A stretch of 64,000 bases of DNA from Caballeronia sordidicola (GCF_000729995.1 NZ_JNFG01000215.1:1-64000), one strand, 5' to 3'. Shown: positions 17,796 through 26,248, counted from the first letter of the stretch. Notes: generated by a model from the letters alone, not told the origin. Numbers and translations: made by a program.

Positions 17796-18188
17796 TCAAA
17801 CGGCAGCGATGCAATCAATCTCTATGTCGAACTTCCCCGCCCATGCGGGAACGCAGACGAAGATTCGAGCCGGCGGATCCTGGGGAAAGAAGCGTTCGTA
17901 GACCGCATTGATGGCAGCAAACTTCTCGACCGAAGTGCAATACACATTGCACTTCAAAACGTTATCCAACGATGACCCTGCCGTTTCGAGGCAAAGCTTC
18001 ATTTGTTCGAGCACCAGCTCAGCCTGACGTTCGATCGACGCGTTGACGACCTCGCCCGTGTCAGGATCGAACGGAGGCAGGCCCGACAGATACAGGATAT
18101 CGCCATGCCGCGTCATGACGGAGGCTGGCGCTTTCCATCTTTCCAGATACGAGGAAAGGGGCTCGACGCGGATGATTTGCCTTTTCAT
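17796..18188 (-). CDS. RidA-family enamine/imine deaminase
   Basis: RidA/YjgF/UK114 family protein, 130 residues, starting at the ATG with GGAGCG upstream. Visible features are L-Y-L-S-G-L-P-P-F-D near residues 35-44, V-L-K-C-N-V-Y near 80-86, the P-A-R-I-F-V motif carrying the active-site Arg near 108, and a terminal I-E-I-D-C-I-A. Family members hydrolyse reactive imines made by PLP or flavin amine-oxidising enzymes to keto compounds and ammonia. Its position 123 bp upstream of the FAD dehydrogenase on the same strand fits that partnership. Confidence 0.85.
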   Translation of the reverse strand: MKRQIIRVEPLSSYLERWKAPASVMTRHGDILYLSGLPPFDPDTGEVVNASIERQAELVLEQMKLCLETAGSSLDNVLKCNVYCTSVEKFAAINAVYERFFPQDPPARIFVCVPAWAGKFDIEIDCIAAV

Positions 18189-18475
18189 TGGAACGCTCCT
18201 GCGGTGGGGGTCTGGAATGAAAGCAGAGTACCCCCGACCTGGCGACCAACGTTTCAGCCTGTGATGAAACGAGCATTGCGCGGAGAGCGCGAGCGTATCC
18301 CGGCTTTGTTGCGCCGCTTTGCATAAGCGCTTGTAATGAACTTTATAAGCGGGCACCCGGCAGCGTGCGTCGATGCACCCAGGCAAGGCAAACAGCGCAC
18401 CGCCATAAGGCGGTCGCACTTCCCCGCACCGCCATCGGCGCGACCTCTCATGATTGCCGGATGGTTTCCTAACAT

Positions 18476-18488
18476 GAACTTTTAGTTC
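18476..18488. promoter_or_regulatory. Palindromic operator candidate GAACT-TTT-AGTTC
   Basis: Perfect 5+3+5 palindrome set 14 bp before the sigma-54 motif, within a longer imperfect ATGAACT...AGTTCTCAT symmetry. It could bind the XRE-cupin regulator encoded next door, or an enhancer-binding or repressor protein acting on the sigma-54 promoter. Confidence 0.45.
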
Positions 18489-18501
18489 TCATCGGGAAAC
18501 T

Positions 18502-18517
18502 TGGCACGATCGTTGCA
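18502..18517 (+). promoter_or_regulatory. Exact sigma-54 promoter consensus
   Basis: TGGCACG-ATCG-TTGCA matches the -24/-12 consensus YTGGCACG-N4-TTGCW in full, including the preceding T. The predicted transcription start is about 18528, reading rightward into the reverse strand of the XRE-cupin gene and on toward glnT. A fit this complete is unlikely by chance in 64 kb, and a nitrogen-linked island is where NtrC/sigma-54 control is expected. Confidence 0.65.
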
Positions 18518-18544
18518 TTGCTATATCGAGGAGTGTTCGAGTCT

Positions 18545-19147
18545 TCATTCCGCTGCGGTCGGCGGGTACAGGATGATCGACAGAAATTGAATCGGCATCT
18601 TGATGAGCTTCTCCGGACCGTGCGGAACATCGCCCTGGAACGTGAGGGTGTCGCCCGGATGGAGGACATAGGTTTGCTGGCCGTGCCGGTATTCAATCAC
18701 GCCTTTCAGCATGTGGATGAACTCAGTGCCGGGATGCTCGAAGATCGGAAATCTTTCCGCTTCGTCATCCATCGTGATGAGAAACGGTTCGAAGATTTTC
18801 CTGGGGCCCTGGTCGTAGGCAAGCAGATGGTAGGTATGGCCGCGTTTCGTTCCCTTGCGGACCACTTCCATGCCGGCCCCTTTTTTGACGAACTGGGCGC
18901 CGCCGTCGGGAGTGTCGTAATTGCGAAACAGGGCCGACATTGACACGCCGAGAGCCTGGGCGATCCGGTTGAGAACATCGAGTCCGGTCGACGTCTGGGC
19001 ATTTTCGATCTTCGACAGCATGCCGCGACTGATGCCGGCCTGTTCGCAAACCTGGGCAATGGTCAAGCCATGGCGCTGGCGAAGTTCGCGAATGGTCGCG
19101 CCAAGGTAATGCTCAAGCGGATTCTTGCGGTCATCCTCGGTTTGCAT
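18545..19147 (-). CDS. XRE-family regulator with C-terminal cupin (PuuR-like)
   Basis: DNA-binding regulator of 200 residues: XRE helix-turn-helix at about 18-72 (L-R-Q-R-H-G-L-T-I-A-Q-V, G-I-S-R-G-M-L-S-K-I-E-N), then a cupin effector domain (about 110-190; F-E-H-P-G-T-E-F-I-H-M-L-K-G, H-P-G-D-T-L-T-F, D-V-P-H-G-P). The second ATG is preferred because AGG lies 6 nt before it. Regulators with this architecture often control polyamine or amine catabolism. It sits between the amine-oxidation operon and the glnT-glxBCD operon, on the opposite strand from the latter. Confidence 0.85.
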   Translation of the reverse strand: MQTEDDRKNPLEHYLGATIRELRQRHGLTIAQVCEQAGISRGMLSKIENAQTSTGLDVLNRIAQALGVSMSALFRNYDTPDGGAQFVKKGAGMEVVRKGTKRGHTYHLLAYDQGPRKIFEPFLITMDDEAERFPIFEHPGTEFIHMLKGVIEYRHGQQTYVLHPGDTLTFQGDVPHGPEKLIKMPIQFLSIILYPPTAAE

Positions 19148-19215
19148 CGCACGCCTCATGAGAAAACGGCAGGTTAGCAGATCAGTAGTGGTAGGGTTGC
19201 GTCAGATGTTTCATG

Positions 19216-19250
19216 GCATGAATTATTGTTGCATATCAATAAATTCATGC
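19216..19250. promoter_or_regulatory. Long AT-rich inverted repeat upstream of glnT
   Basis: Left arm GCATGAATTATTG (19216-19228) and right arm CAATAAATTCATGC (19237-19250) are reverse complements apart from one extra base, around an 8-nt spacer. It is markedly AT-rich against its surroundings and lies in the 222-bp divergent gap between the XRE-cupin gene and glnT. It is probably the XRE-cupin operator for both directions. Confidence 0.6.
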
Positions 19251-19369
19251 ACATACTGCGAACTTGCTTGGCAGATTGCCGGGACGGGTGATTTTCGAGC
19301 GGGTCGTAGTCGGGCCATGCAAAAAGGTATGGCTTTTTCAACCAACGATAGACGATGCAAGGAGTCACG

Positions 19370-20770
19370 ATGAACCTGAACGATGGCGGCAACGCGCCCG
19401 TCGCGGAGCTTGGTACCGAGCTTGGCAAGGTCCCCCGCTTTGAATCCGCGCAGGATGCGCAAAGCTGGCTCGTGCAACAAGGCGTGAAATACGTGTTGGC
19501 GCAGTTCGTCGATATTCACGGCGTGGCCAAGGCCAAGTCGGTGCCGGTTGCGCACCTCAACAGCATCCTCACCGCGGGTGCCGGGTTCGCGGGTTTCGCG
19601 ATCTGGGGCGTGGGTATCGAGCCGAACGGCCCGGACTTCATGGCGGTCGGCGATCTCTCAACCCTCACCACCGTGCCCTGGCAAAGCGGTACGGCGCGCA
19701 TTGTCTGCGAGGGACATGTCAAGGGTGAACCTTGGGCTTACGACGCGCGCGTGACGCTTAAGAAGCAGATAACCCGCCTGACAGATCGCGGATGGACCTT
19801 GTTTACAGGGCTCGAACCGGAGTTCTCTCTGCTCAAGCGTTCGGTGTCGGGTGTTATCGAACCGTGCGATTCGAGCGATACGCTCGCCAAACCCTGCTAC
19901 GACTATAAGGGTTTGTCGCGTACCCGGGCGTTCCTGGAAAAGCTCACCGAGTCGATGCGCGCGGCGGGAATCGATGTCTATCAGATCGATCACGAGGACG
20001 CGAACGGCCAGTTCGAAATTAACTATACGTACACGGATTGCCTGACCTCCTGCGATCACTATGTGTTCTTCAAGATGGCGGCCTCCGAGATCGCGAACGA
20101 GATGGGTCTGATCTGCTCGTTCATGCCGAAGCCGTTCGCGAACCGGCCGGGCAACGGCATGCATATGCACATGTCGATTGGCGACGGCGTGAGTAATCTT
20201 TTTTCAGACAAAAGCGACCCGTCGGGTATGGGCTTGTCGAAGCTTGCGTACCACTTCACAGCCGGTTTGCTGGCCCACGCACCGGCGCTCACGGCGCTGT
20301 GTAACCCGACCGTGAACTCATACAAGCGGCTGGTGGTTGGCCGTTCGCTGACGGGCGCAACCTGGGCGCCTGCGTACATCAGCTATGGCGACAACAACCG
20401 CTCGACCATGGTGCGCGTGCCGGGCGAACGCATTGAACTACGTCTGCCCGACGGCGCGTGTAATCCGTATCTGGCGACGGCCGCAGTTATTGCAGCGGGT
20501 CTCGACGGCGTGGACCGGGAGCTGTCGCCCGGCGCACCGGCGAATGAAAACCTCTACGAGTGGTCGCCGGCCAAACTGCGCGAGCATGGCATCGGCGTAT
20601 TGCCGCAGAACCTCGAGCACGCGCTGGATGCACTTGAGAGCGACCGCCTGATCTGCGACGCGCTCGGTCCTGTCGCCGATGAATTCCTCAAGCTCAAGCG
20701 TATGGAATGGCTCGAATACATGCGGCATGTGTCGGATTGGGAAATGAAGAGTTATCTGGAATTTTTCTGA
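19370..20770 (+). CDS. glnT: GlnT-type glutamine synthetase / gamma-glutamylamide synthetase
   Basis: ATP-dependent ligase of the glutamine synthetase superfamily, 466 residues, starting at the ATG with AAGGAGTC upstream. Markers are F-V-D-I-H-G-V-A-K-A-K near residue 50, E-P-E-F-S near 150, D-H-E-D-A-N-G-Q-F-E near 205, G-N-G-M-H-M-H-M-S near 265, the N-P-T-V-N-S-Y-K-R loop near 310 and P-G-E-R-I-E-L-R. GlnT proteins beside glxBCD or mgsABC genes can be gamma-glutamylmethylamide synthetases (GmaS), joining glutamate to an amine rather than ammonia. Which acceptor applies here cannot be read from sequence. It heads the glx operon. Confidence 0.85.
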   Translation: MNLNDGGNAPVAELGTELGKVPRFESAQDAQSWLVQQGVKYVLAQFVDIHGVAKAKSVPVAHLNSILTAGAGFAGFAIWGVGIEPNGPDFMAVGDLSTLTTVPWQSGTARIVCEGHVKGEPWAYDARVTLKKQITRLTDRGWTLFTGLEPEFSLLKRSVSGVIEPCDSSDTLAKPCYDYKGLSRTRAFLEKLTESMRAAGIDVYQIDHEDANGQFEINYTYTDCLTSCDHYVFFKMAASEIANEMGLICSFMPKPFANRPGNGMHMHMSIGDGVSNLFSDKSDPSGMGLSKLAYHFTAGLLAHAPALTALCNPTVNSYKRLVVGRSLTGATWAPAYISYGDNNRSTMVRVPGERIELRLPDGACNPYLATAAVIAAGLDGVDRELSPGAPANENLYEWSPAKLREHGIGVLPQNLEHALDALESDRLICDALGPVADEFLKLKRMEWLEYMRHVSDWEMKSYLEFF

Positions 20771-20781
20771 GGAGAAGCACG

Positions 20782-21690
20782 ATGTGCGGAATCGTAGGTT
20801 TGCTGGTGAAAACACCGGCACTGCGCGAGCAGCTTGGGGCATTGATGGTGCCAATGCTGATTGGCATGACCGAGCGCGGCCCGGACTCGGCCGGCTTGGC
20901 GGTGTTCAGCCAGCCGCTGGATGCGGCCAAGCGAAAACTCAGCCTGTATTCGGGGTTCACGCCCGAGGGCGACCGGTTCGACTGGAGCGGGCTGACGGCT
21001 GCATTGAATGGCGCCATGAACGTGGATGCGCAGGTGGACGCGCAAGGCAATCACGCGATCCTGACCTTGGCGCGCGACCCGGAAGCCGTGAAGACGTGGT
21101 TGCGCACCGCGTTTCCGAAGCTGTACCTGCTCTCCACGGGACGTTCCATCGATTTATACAAGGACATCGGTACGCCGGCGCAGGTAGCCGCGCGCTACGA
21201 CTTCGCGAACCTGAAGGGCTCGCATCTCGTGGGCCATACACGCATGGCCACCGAGTCGGCGGTGACACCGGATCGCGCGCATCCGTTCACGGCCGGAGAA
21301 GATTTTTGCCTGGTGCACAACGGCTCGCTCTCGAATCCCTATGGCGTGCGCCGCATGCTCGAACCGCAAGGCATTCACTTCGATACCGACAACGACACGG
21401 AAGCCGCCTGCCGTTTTCTGGAATGGCGGCTGCGCGAAGGCGATGAATTGCCGGTAGCGCTGCAAAAGGGCTTCGAGGAGCTCGACGGTTTCTACACCTT
21501 CCTGATGGGGACGTCGACGGAACTGGCCTTGATTCGTGACCCCTTTGCCTGCAAGCCGGCAGTCGTGGCCGAGACCGATGACTACGTCGCGATCGCATCG
21601 GAATTCCGTTCGCTCGCGCACTTGCCCGATATCAAGCATGCCAAAGTGTTTGAACCTGCACCCGAGGAGATGTATGTATGGAAAGCGTGA
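20782..21690 (+). CDS. glxB: Class II glutamine amidotransferase subunit (GlxB/MgsA)
   Basis: N-terminal-nucleophile amidotransferase of 302 residues. The start is fixed by M-C-G-I-V-G, which places the catalytic Cys at position 2, with GAGGAGAAG upstream. Later markers are H-T-R-M-A-T-E-S (about 154-161) and V-H-N-G-S-L-S-N-P. It corresponds to the glutaminase part of glutamate synthase as a separate polypeptide, as in GlxB of Sinorhizobium and MgsA of N-methylglutamate synthase. The gene starts 11 bp after glnT and overlaps glxC by 13 bp, implying one complex with the next two products. Confidence 0.87.
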   Translation: MCGIVGLLVKTPALREQLGALMVPMLIGMTERGPDSAGLAVFSQPLDAAKRKLSLYSGFTPEGDRFDWSGLTAALNGAMNVDAQVDAQGNHAILTLARDPEAVKTWLRTAFPKLYLLSTGRSIDLYKDIGTPAQVAARYDFANLKGSHLVGHTRMATESAVTPDRAHPFTAGEDFCLVHNGSLSNPYGVRRMLEPQGIHFDTDNDTEAACRFLEWRLREGDELPVALQKGFEELDGFYTFLMGTSTELALIRDPFACKPAVVAETDDYVAIASEFRSLAHLPDIKHAKVFEPAPEEMYVWKA

Positions 21691-22367
21691 TCTTTGACCT
21701 GGAGAAAGCGACGGTCCGCGAGGTCAACCAGTTTCTCCATGGCGCGCCGGAGACGCTCGAAGGCCGGCAGGTGACGGTCGTTTCGCCCAACGGCGCGCAC
21801 AATCTGGCGGTCGGCGTGGATGCCCCGGTGCAGGTGCTGATCGACGGACACGCCGGCTACTACGCAGGCGGCATGAACAAACACGCGACGATTATCGTGG
21901 ACGGTAGCGCGGGCACGGGCGTCGCGGAAAACATGATGAGCGGCAAGGTCCACGTGAAGGGTTTCGCGTCGAATGGCGCGGGGGCATCGGCGCATAGCGG
22001 CCTGCTCGTGATCGACGGCGACGCCGGCCTGCGTTGCGGAATCTCGCTTAAAGGCGGCGACATTGTGGTCGGCGGCTCGGTCGGCAGCTTCTCGGCGTTC
22101 ATGGCGCAGGCGGGCCGCATGGTGATCTGTGGCGACGCGGGCGATGCGCTGGGCGACTCCCTTTACGAAGCCGTGCTGTATGTACGCGGTTCGGTGAAAT
22201 CGCTAGGTGCCGACGCGCAGTACGAAGAGATGACCGACGCTGATGTCTCGGCCGTTCGCGACCTGCTGAAAGCGGCGGGACTGAATCACGATCCGATGTC
22301 GTTCAAACGCATTGCATCGGCGCGCACCCTCTACCACTGGAACGCCGACGCGAACCAGGAATATTGA
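21678..22367 (+). CDS. glxC: Glutamate-synthase GXGXG-like subunit (GlxC/MgsB)
   Basis: Protein of 229 residues equivalent to the C-terminal beta-helix domain of glutamate synthase. It is made of glycine-rich repeats (for example G-G-M-N-K-H-A-T-I-I-V-D-G, G-L-L-V-I-D-G-D-A-G, G-G-D-I-V-V-G-G-S-V-G), each forming a helix turn. It overlaps glxB at its start, and its stop overlaps the region just before glxD. It is a structural subunit of the GlxBCD/N-methylglutamate-synthase-type complex. Confidence 0.87.
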   Translation: MESVIFDLEKATVREVNQFLHGAPETLEGRQVTVVSPNGAHNLAVGVDAPVQVLIDGHAGYYAGGMNKHATIIVDGSAGTGVAENMMSGKVHVKGFASNGAGASAHSGLLVIDGDAGLRCGISLKGGDIVVGGSVGSFSAFMAQAGRMVICGDAGDALGDSLYEAVLYVRGSVKSLGADAQYEEMTDADVSAVRDLLKAAGLNHDPMSFKRIASARTLYHWNADANQEY

Positions 22368-22393
22368 CATTCCGTTCTACAGAGAAGGTCCCC

Positions 22394-23752
22394 ATGGAAG
22401 CCAAACCGGTTCATTTCGCCCGGCTGCAGCAAGAAGAGTCAGCAGGTTATGACCGCAGCACGATCGACTATATTCACACCGCGGCACAGCGCGGCCTATA
22501 CGAGATTCGTGGCCTTGGCGCGAAACGTAAAGTCCCGCACTTTGACGATCTGCTGTTTCTCGGCGCATCCCTTTCGCGTTATCCGCTCGAAGGCTATCGC
22601 GAGAAATGCGCGACAAAGACCGTGCTTGGAACGCGCTTTGCAAAGAAGCCCGTCGTGCTGGATATCCCGATCACCATTGCAGGGATGAGTTTCGGCGCGC
22701 TCTCGGCTAACGTGAAAGAAGCGCTGGGGCAGGCTGCGACCGCGATGGGCACATCAACCACGACCGGCGATGGCGGCATGACGCAGGAAGAGCGCCGCTC
22801 GTCCAAGACGCTGGTTTATCAGTGCCTGCCATCGCGCTATGGCTGGAATCCCGACGATGTACGCCGCGCCGATGCGATTGAAGTGGTGATCGGGCAGGGC
22901 GCGAAGCCGGGCGGCGGTGGCATGCTGCTCGGGCAGAAGGTCAACCCGCGCGTGGCGGCCATGCGCACGCTCCCGGCGGGTATCGACCAGCGTTCGGCTA
23001 GCCGTCATCCTGACTGGACCGGTCCCGACGACCTTGCGATCAAGATCCAGGAACTGCGCGAGATCACGGATTGGGAAAAGCCGATCTACGTGAAGGTGGG
23101 CGCAACGCGCACGTTCAACGACGTGAAGCTTGCCGTCCATGCCGGCGCCGATGTGGTCGTGATCGATGGCATGCAAGGAGGCACCGCCGCGACCCAGACG
23201 TGCTTCATAGAGAACGTCGGCATTCCGACATTGGCGGCCGTCCGTCAGGCGGTGGACGCGCTTGAAGATCTCAACATGAAGGGGCAAGTGCAGTTGATCG
23301 TGTCGGGCGGGATTCGCACGGGTGCGGACATTGCAAAGGCGCTGGCGATGGGCGCGGATGCGGTGGCGATCGGGCAAGGCATGTTGATGGCGCTCGGCTG
23401 CAACAGCGATACGTATTTCCAGCACGGTGGCCTGCATTCGGCGGCGGCGGACTATGCGGCGCTGGGTACATCGGCGGGTTTTTGCCATCACTGCCACACA
23501 GGCAAATGCCCGGTCGGCGTCACGACCCAGGACACGTTGCTTGAACAGCGCGTACAGCCGGAAGAAGGCTCACGCCGGGTACGCAATTACCTGAAGACGC
23601 TGAACATGGAACTGACGACGATCGCTCGGGCTTGCGGCAAGCAGAATGTCCATCATCTCGAGCCTGAGGATCTGGTTGCTCTCACGGTTGAAGCAGCGGC
23701 CATGGCGCGAGTGCCGTTGGCCGGTACTTCATGGATTCCGGGTTTGACGTGA
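22394..23752 (+). CDS. glxD: FMN and Fe-S glutamate-synthase-like catalytic subunit (GlxD/MgsC)
   Basis: FMN-binding synthase barrel equivalent to the central part of glutamate synthase, 452 residues from the ATG giving M-E-A-K-P-V. Markers are I-A-G-M-S-F-G-A-L-S-A-N-V near residue 98, K-P-G-G-G-G-M-L-L-G-Q-K-V near 175, G-G-I-R-T-G-A-D near 315, and the cysteine cluster C-H-H-C-H-T-G-K-C-P-V-G-V that ligates an Fe-S cluster near 370. In the N-methylglutamate pathway it moves a methylamine onto 2-oxoglutarate. Here the amine is not fixed, because the usual mgdABCD genes are absent. It ends 21 bp from a convergent LysR gene. Confidence 0.88.
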   Translation: MEAKPVHFARLQQEESAGYDRSTIDYIHTAAQRGLYEIRGLGAKRKVPHFDDLLFLGASLSRYPLEGYREKCATKTVLGTRFAKKPVVLDIPITIAGMSFGALSANVKEALGQAATAMGTSTTTGDGGMTQEERRSSKTLVYQCLPSRYGWNPDDVRRADAIEVVIGQGAKPGGGGMLLGQKVNPRVAAMRTLPAGIDQRSASRHPDWTGPDDLAIKIQELREITDWEKPIYVKVGATRTFNDVKLAVHAGADVVVIDGMQGGTAATQTCFIENVGIPTLAAVRQAVDALEDLNMKGQVQLIVSGGIRTGADIAKALAMGADAVAIGQGMLMALGCNSDTYFQHGGLHSAAADYAALGTSAGFCHHCHTGKCPVGVTTQDTLLEQRVQPEEGSRRVRNYLKTLNMELTTIARACGKQNVHHLEPEDLVALTVEAAAMARVPLAGTSWIPGLT

Positions 23753-23773
23753 GTGTAAGCATCAGTCCAAACA

Positions 23774-24679
23774 TCAGTCGAGACACGAAGGATCTTGAAT
23801 CGCTGTGATCAGCAGTTCAAGAAACGCGTTCACGGCCTTGGGTAACGTACGCCCTGCCATGGTCTGAACCTGAAGTGTCCGCTGATGCAGCTCGGGATTG
23901 CTGATAGGCACAGCCGCCAGGTTGTCGACCTTCAGGCGGCTGCGCGCGGTCAGGTGACCGACCAGCGTGAACGCCTTCGTTCGCTGCACGAAGGTCTGCA
24001 GCGCGCTGCCATAGTTGCTGACGAACACGGGCTCGAAGGTGAGACCTTCAAGGCTGCAGGCAATATCGAATAATTGTCTGACGGTTATACCCTCTTCATA
24101 GGTCGCCAGCGGCCATGACTTCAGGTCGGCGAGCGAGACGGACTTACGCGGCGCCAGCGGATGGTCTTGCGTAACCAGCGCGAAGATCGGCGCACGCTGT
24201 GCGAAATGTACGTTGACGTCCTTTTCCGGCGCGACGCTGAAACACACGGCCACGTCCGCGGTGCCGTCGCGTACGCGCTGCGTGGCTTTCGTGGGCGTAT
24301 CCACATCGAGTTGGAAATGCGTGGCCGGCCAGGTCTTCAGGAACTGAACGAACACCTGCGGCAAGAAATCCCGGGCAACGCCTTCGGAACTCGACACGCG
24401 GATTGTCGCGCGCCGGTCCGTCGTCAGGCCGCGAATCTCCTCGGTCACCCGATCCTGCTCCATCAGGCTGCGATGCGCATGCGCGGCCAGGAGGCGGCCC
24501 GCCTCGCTCAGCACCATGCCTCGCGGCCGCCGCTCGAACAGCGGCACGCCCATCTCGTCCTCCAGCTTGGCAATCTGCCGGCTCAGTGCCGATACGGCGA
24601 CAAACAGCCGCTCGGACGCTTTGCTCAGCGAGCCGCTTCGGGCGACTTCCAGGAAATAACGCAGCGCGGTGGTTTGCAT
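23774..24679 (-). CDS. LysR-family transcriptional regulator
   Basis: LysR regulator of 301 residues from the ATG giving M-Q-T-T-A-L-R-Y-F; the open frame runs far upstream but only this part is gene-like. Helix-turn-helix at about 1-60 (A-R-S-G-S-L-S-K-A-S-E, A-V-S-A-L-S-R-Q-I-A-K-L-E), followed by a LysR substrate-binding domain. It is divergent from the M20 peptidase gene with a 153-bp gap, so it probably controls the peptidase, carrier and hydrolase operon. The effector is unknown. Confidence 0.85.
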   Translation of the reverse strand: MQTTALRYFLEVARSGSLSKASERLFVAVSALSRQIAKLEDEMGVPLFERRPRGMVLSEAGRLLAAHAHRSLMEQDRVTEEIRGLTTDRRATIRVSSSEGVARDFLPQVFVQFLKTWPATHFQLDVDTPTKATQRVRDGTADVAVCFSVAPEKDVNVHFAQRAPIFALVTQDHPLAPRKSVSLADLKSWPLATYEEGITVRQLFDIACSLEGLTFEPVFVSNYGSALQTFVQRTKAFTLVGHLTARSRLKVDNLAAVPISNPELHQRTLQVQTMAGRTLPKAVNAFLELLITAIQDPSCLD

Positions 24680-24832
24680 GACGCATGCCTCATTGGAGCT
24701 TTGCCGTTTCGGCAACGGAATCTGCCAAATATTGTCATTGTCCATAAATATCGGCGGTATCAAGATCGCGTCATCGCTTTCCCTGACCAGAAGACCCAAC
24801 GCCTTTTGACGTGCTTCATCGGAGATCAATAA

Positions 24833-26248
24833 GTGACACGCGAGTCTGCTATTCAAGCTGCGGCCGATCTGTACGATTCCGGCATTTTTCTCGAAGACCT
24901 GCGTCGCCGCGTGGCGATGCGCACCGAAAGCCAGGAGCCTGAAAGCGGTCCGTTGCTCACCGGGTATCTGACCGAGGAGATCGCGCCAGCGCTGGCCGAA
25001 CTTGGCTTCACCTCCAGGCTGATCGATAATCCCGCGAAGGGCTCCGGGCCGTTCCTGGTCGCTCATCGTCACGAAAGCGATGACGTGCCGACGGTCCTGA
25101 CCTACGGCCACGGCGACGTCGTACGGGGCTATGACGCCCAGTGGCGCGATGGCATGTCGCCATGGCAAGTCACCGTCGCCGGCGATCACTGGTATGGACG
25201 TGGCACCGCGGACAACAAAGGCCAGCACAGCATCAACCTGGCCGCGCTCAAGGCCGTACTCGACGCACGGGGCGGAAGGCTCGGCTTCAATCTGAAGCTG
25301 CTGGTCGAAACCGGCGAAGAGGTGGGCTCGCCCGGCCTGCATGCCGTGTGCGAAATGCTTCGCGACGAATTGAGCGCCGACGTATTGATTGCGTCCGACG
25401 GGCCGCGTCTGGGCGCGGCTCACCCAACAGTCTTCCTCGGCTCCCGCGGGGTCGTGAATTTCAAGCTCGATATAAACCTGCGCGAAGGCGGTCATCATTC
25501 GGGCAACTGGGGCGGCCTGTTGCGCAATCCCGCCGTGGTGCTGGCCAGCGCGATTGCGTCGATGGTCGATGCCAACGGGCGCATCCTCGTTGAAGGCCTC
25601 CGGCCACCGGAAGTGCCGCAAGCGGTGCGACGCGCGCTGGAGGGCATTACCGTCGGCGGCAATCCGGGCGAGCCGGAAGTCGACACGGGTTATGGCGAAC
25701 CCGGCCTCACACCGGCTGAACGCGTCTTCGGCTGGAACAACATGGAGGTGCTGGCGTTCCGGACCGGCAATCCCGAGAAGCCCGTCAATGCGATTCCGCC
25801 GCACGCATTCGCGTACATGCAGATCCGCTTCGTGGTCGGGACGGACTGGAAGAATCTCGAGCAGATCGTGCGTCGTCATCTGGATGAACGAGGCTTCGAG
25901 AGGGTCACCGTCGAGGTGGACCGGGGCACGCCCGCCACGCGCGTGGACCCCGACAACGCCTGGGTCCAATGGGCCGTGCGCTCGCTCAGGCAGACCACCG
26001 GCCGGGCACCTGTGCTCCTGCCGAACCTGGGCGGCACGCTACCCAATGATGTCTTCGCGGAGATCCTCGGCATGCCCACGTTATGGGTGCCGCATTCGTA
26101 TCCCGGTTGCTCGCAGCATGCGCCCGATGAGCATTTGCTTGGGACCGTTGTGCGAGAGGGGCTGCGCATCATGGCGGGGTTGTTCTGGGATCTCGGCCAG
26201 CCCGGCGAGCTTGAGCGCCCCGACTTCGAGCGGAGGAACGCCCGATGA
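24833..26248 (+). CDS. M20-family metallopeptidase
   Basis: Zinc-dependent amidohydrolase/peptidase of the M20 family, 471 residues, from a GTG with GGAGAT upstream. Metal site and catalytic motifs are present: Y-G-H-G-D-V-V (about 89-95), G-R-G-T-A-D-N-K-G (about 123-131), E-T-G-E-E-V-G-S (about 162-169, catalytic Glu) and the late P-H-S-Y-P-G-C-S-Q-H. No signal peptide is visible, so it acts in the cytosol on an imported peptide or N-acyl amino acid. It overlaps the following carrier gene by 4 bp (ATGA), which suggests the carrier supplies its substrate. Confidence 0.87.
   Translation: MTRESAIQAAADLYDSGIFLEDLRRRVAMRTESQEPESGPLLTGYLTEEIAPALAELGFTSRLIDNPAKGSGPFLVAHRHESDDVPTVLTYGHGDVVRGYDAQWRDGMSPWQVTVAGDHWYGRGTADNKGQHSINLAALKAVLDARGGRLGFNLKLLVETGEEVGSPGLHAVCEMLRDELSADVLIASDGPRLGAAHPTVFLGSRGVVNFKLDINLREGGHHSGNWGGLLRNPAVVLASAIASMVDANGRILVEGLRPPEVPQAVRRALEGITVGGNPGEPEVDTGYGEPGLTPAERVFGWNNMEVLAFRTGNPEKPVNAIPPHAFAYMQIRFVVGTDWKNLEQIVRRHLDERGFERVTVEVDRGTPATRVDPDNAWVQWAVRSLRQTTGRAPVLLPNLGGTLPNDVFAEILGMPTLWVPHSYPGCSQHAPDEHLLGTVVREGLRIMAGLFWDLGQPGELERPDFERRNAR

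Larger units (their letters stand above)
18189..18544. other. Intergenic region with palindrome and sigma-54 promoter
   Basis: About 356 bp between the RidA gene and the end of the XRE-cupin gene, both on the minus strand. No protein gene is supported. It must contain the RidA promoter. It also carries the palindrome GAACT-TTT-AGTTC and an exact sigma-54 promoter directed to the right, which no annotated neighbouring gene explains. Confidence 0.6.

Noticed and set aside
24680..25969. An upstream extension of the LysR gene at 23774-24679 by more than 400 residues
   Set aside because: The extension runs antisense through the M20 peptidase; the LysR domain starts normally at M-Q-T-T-A-L-R-Y-F.
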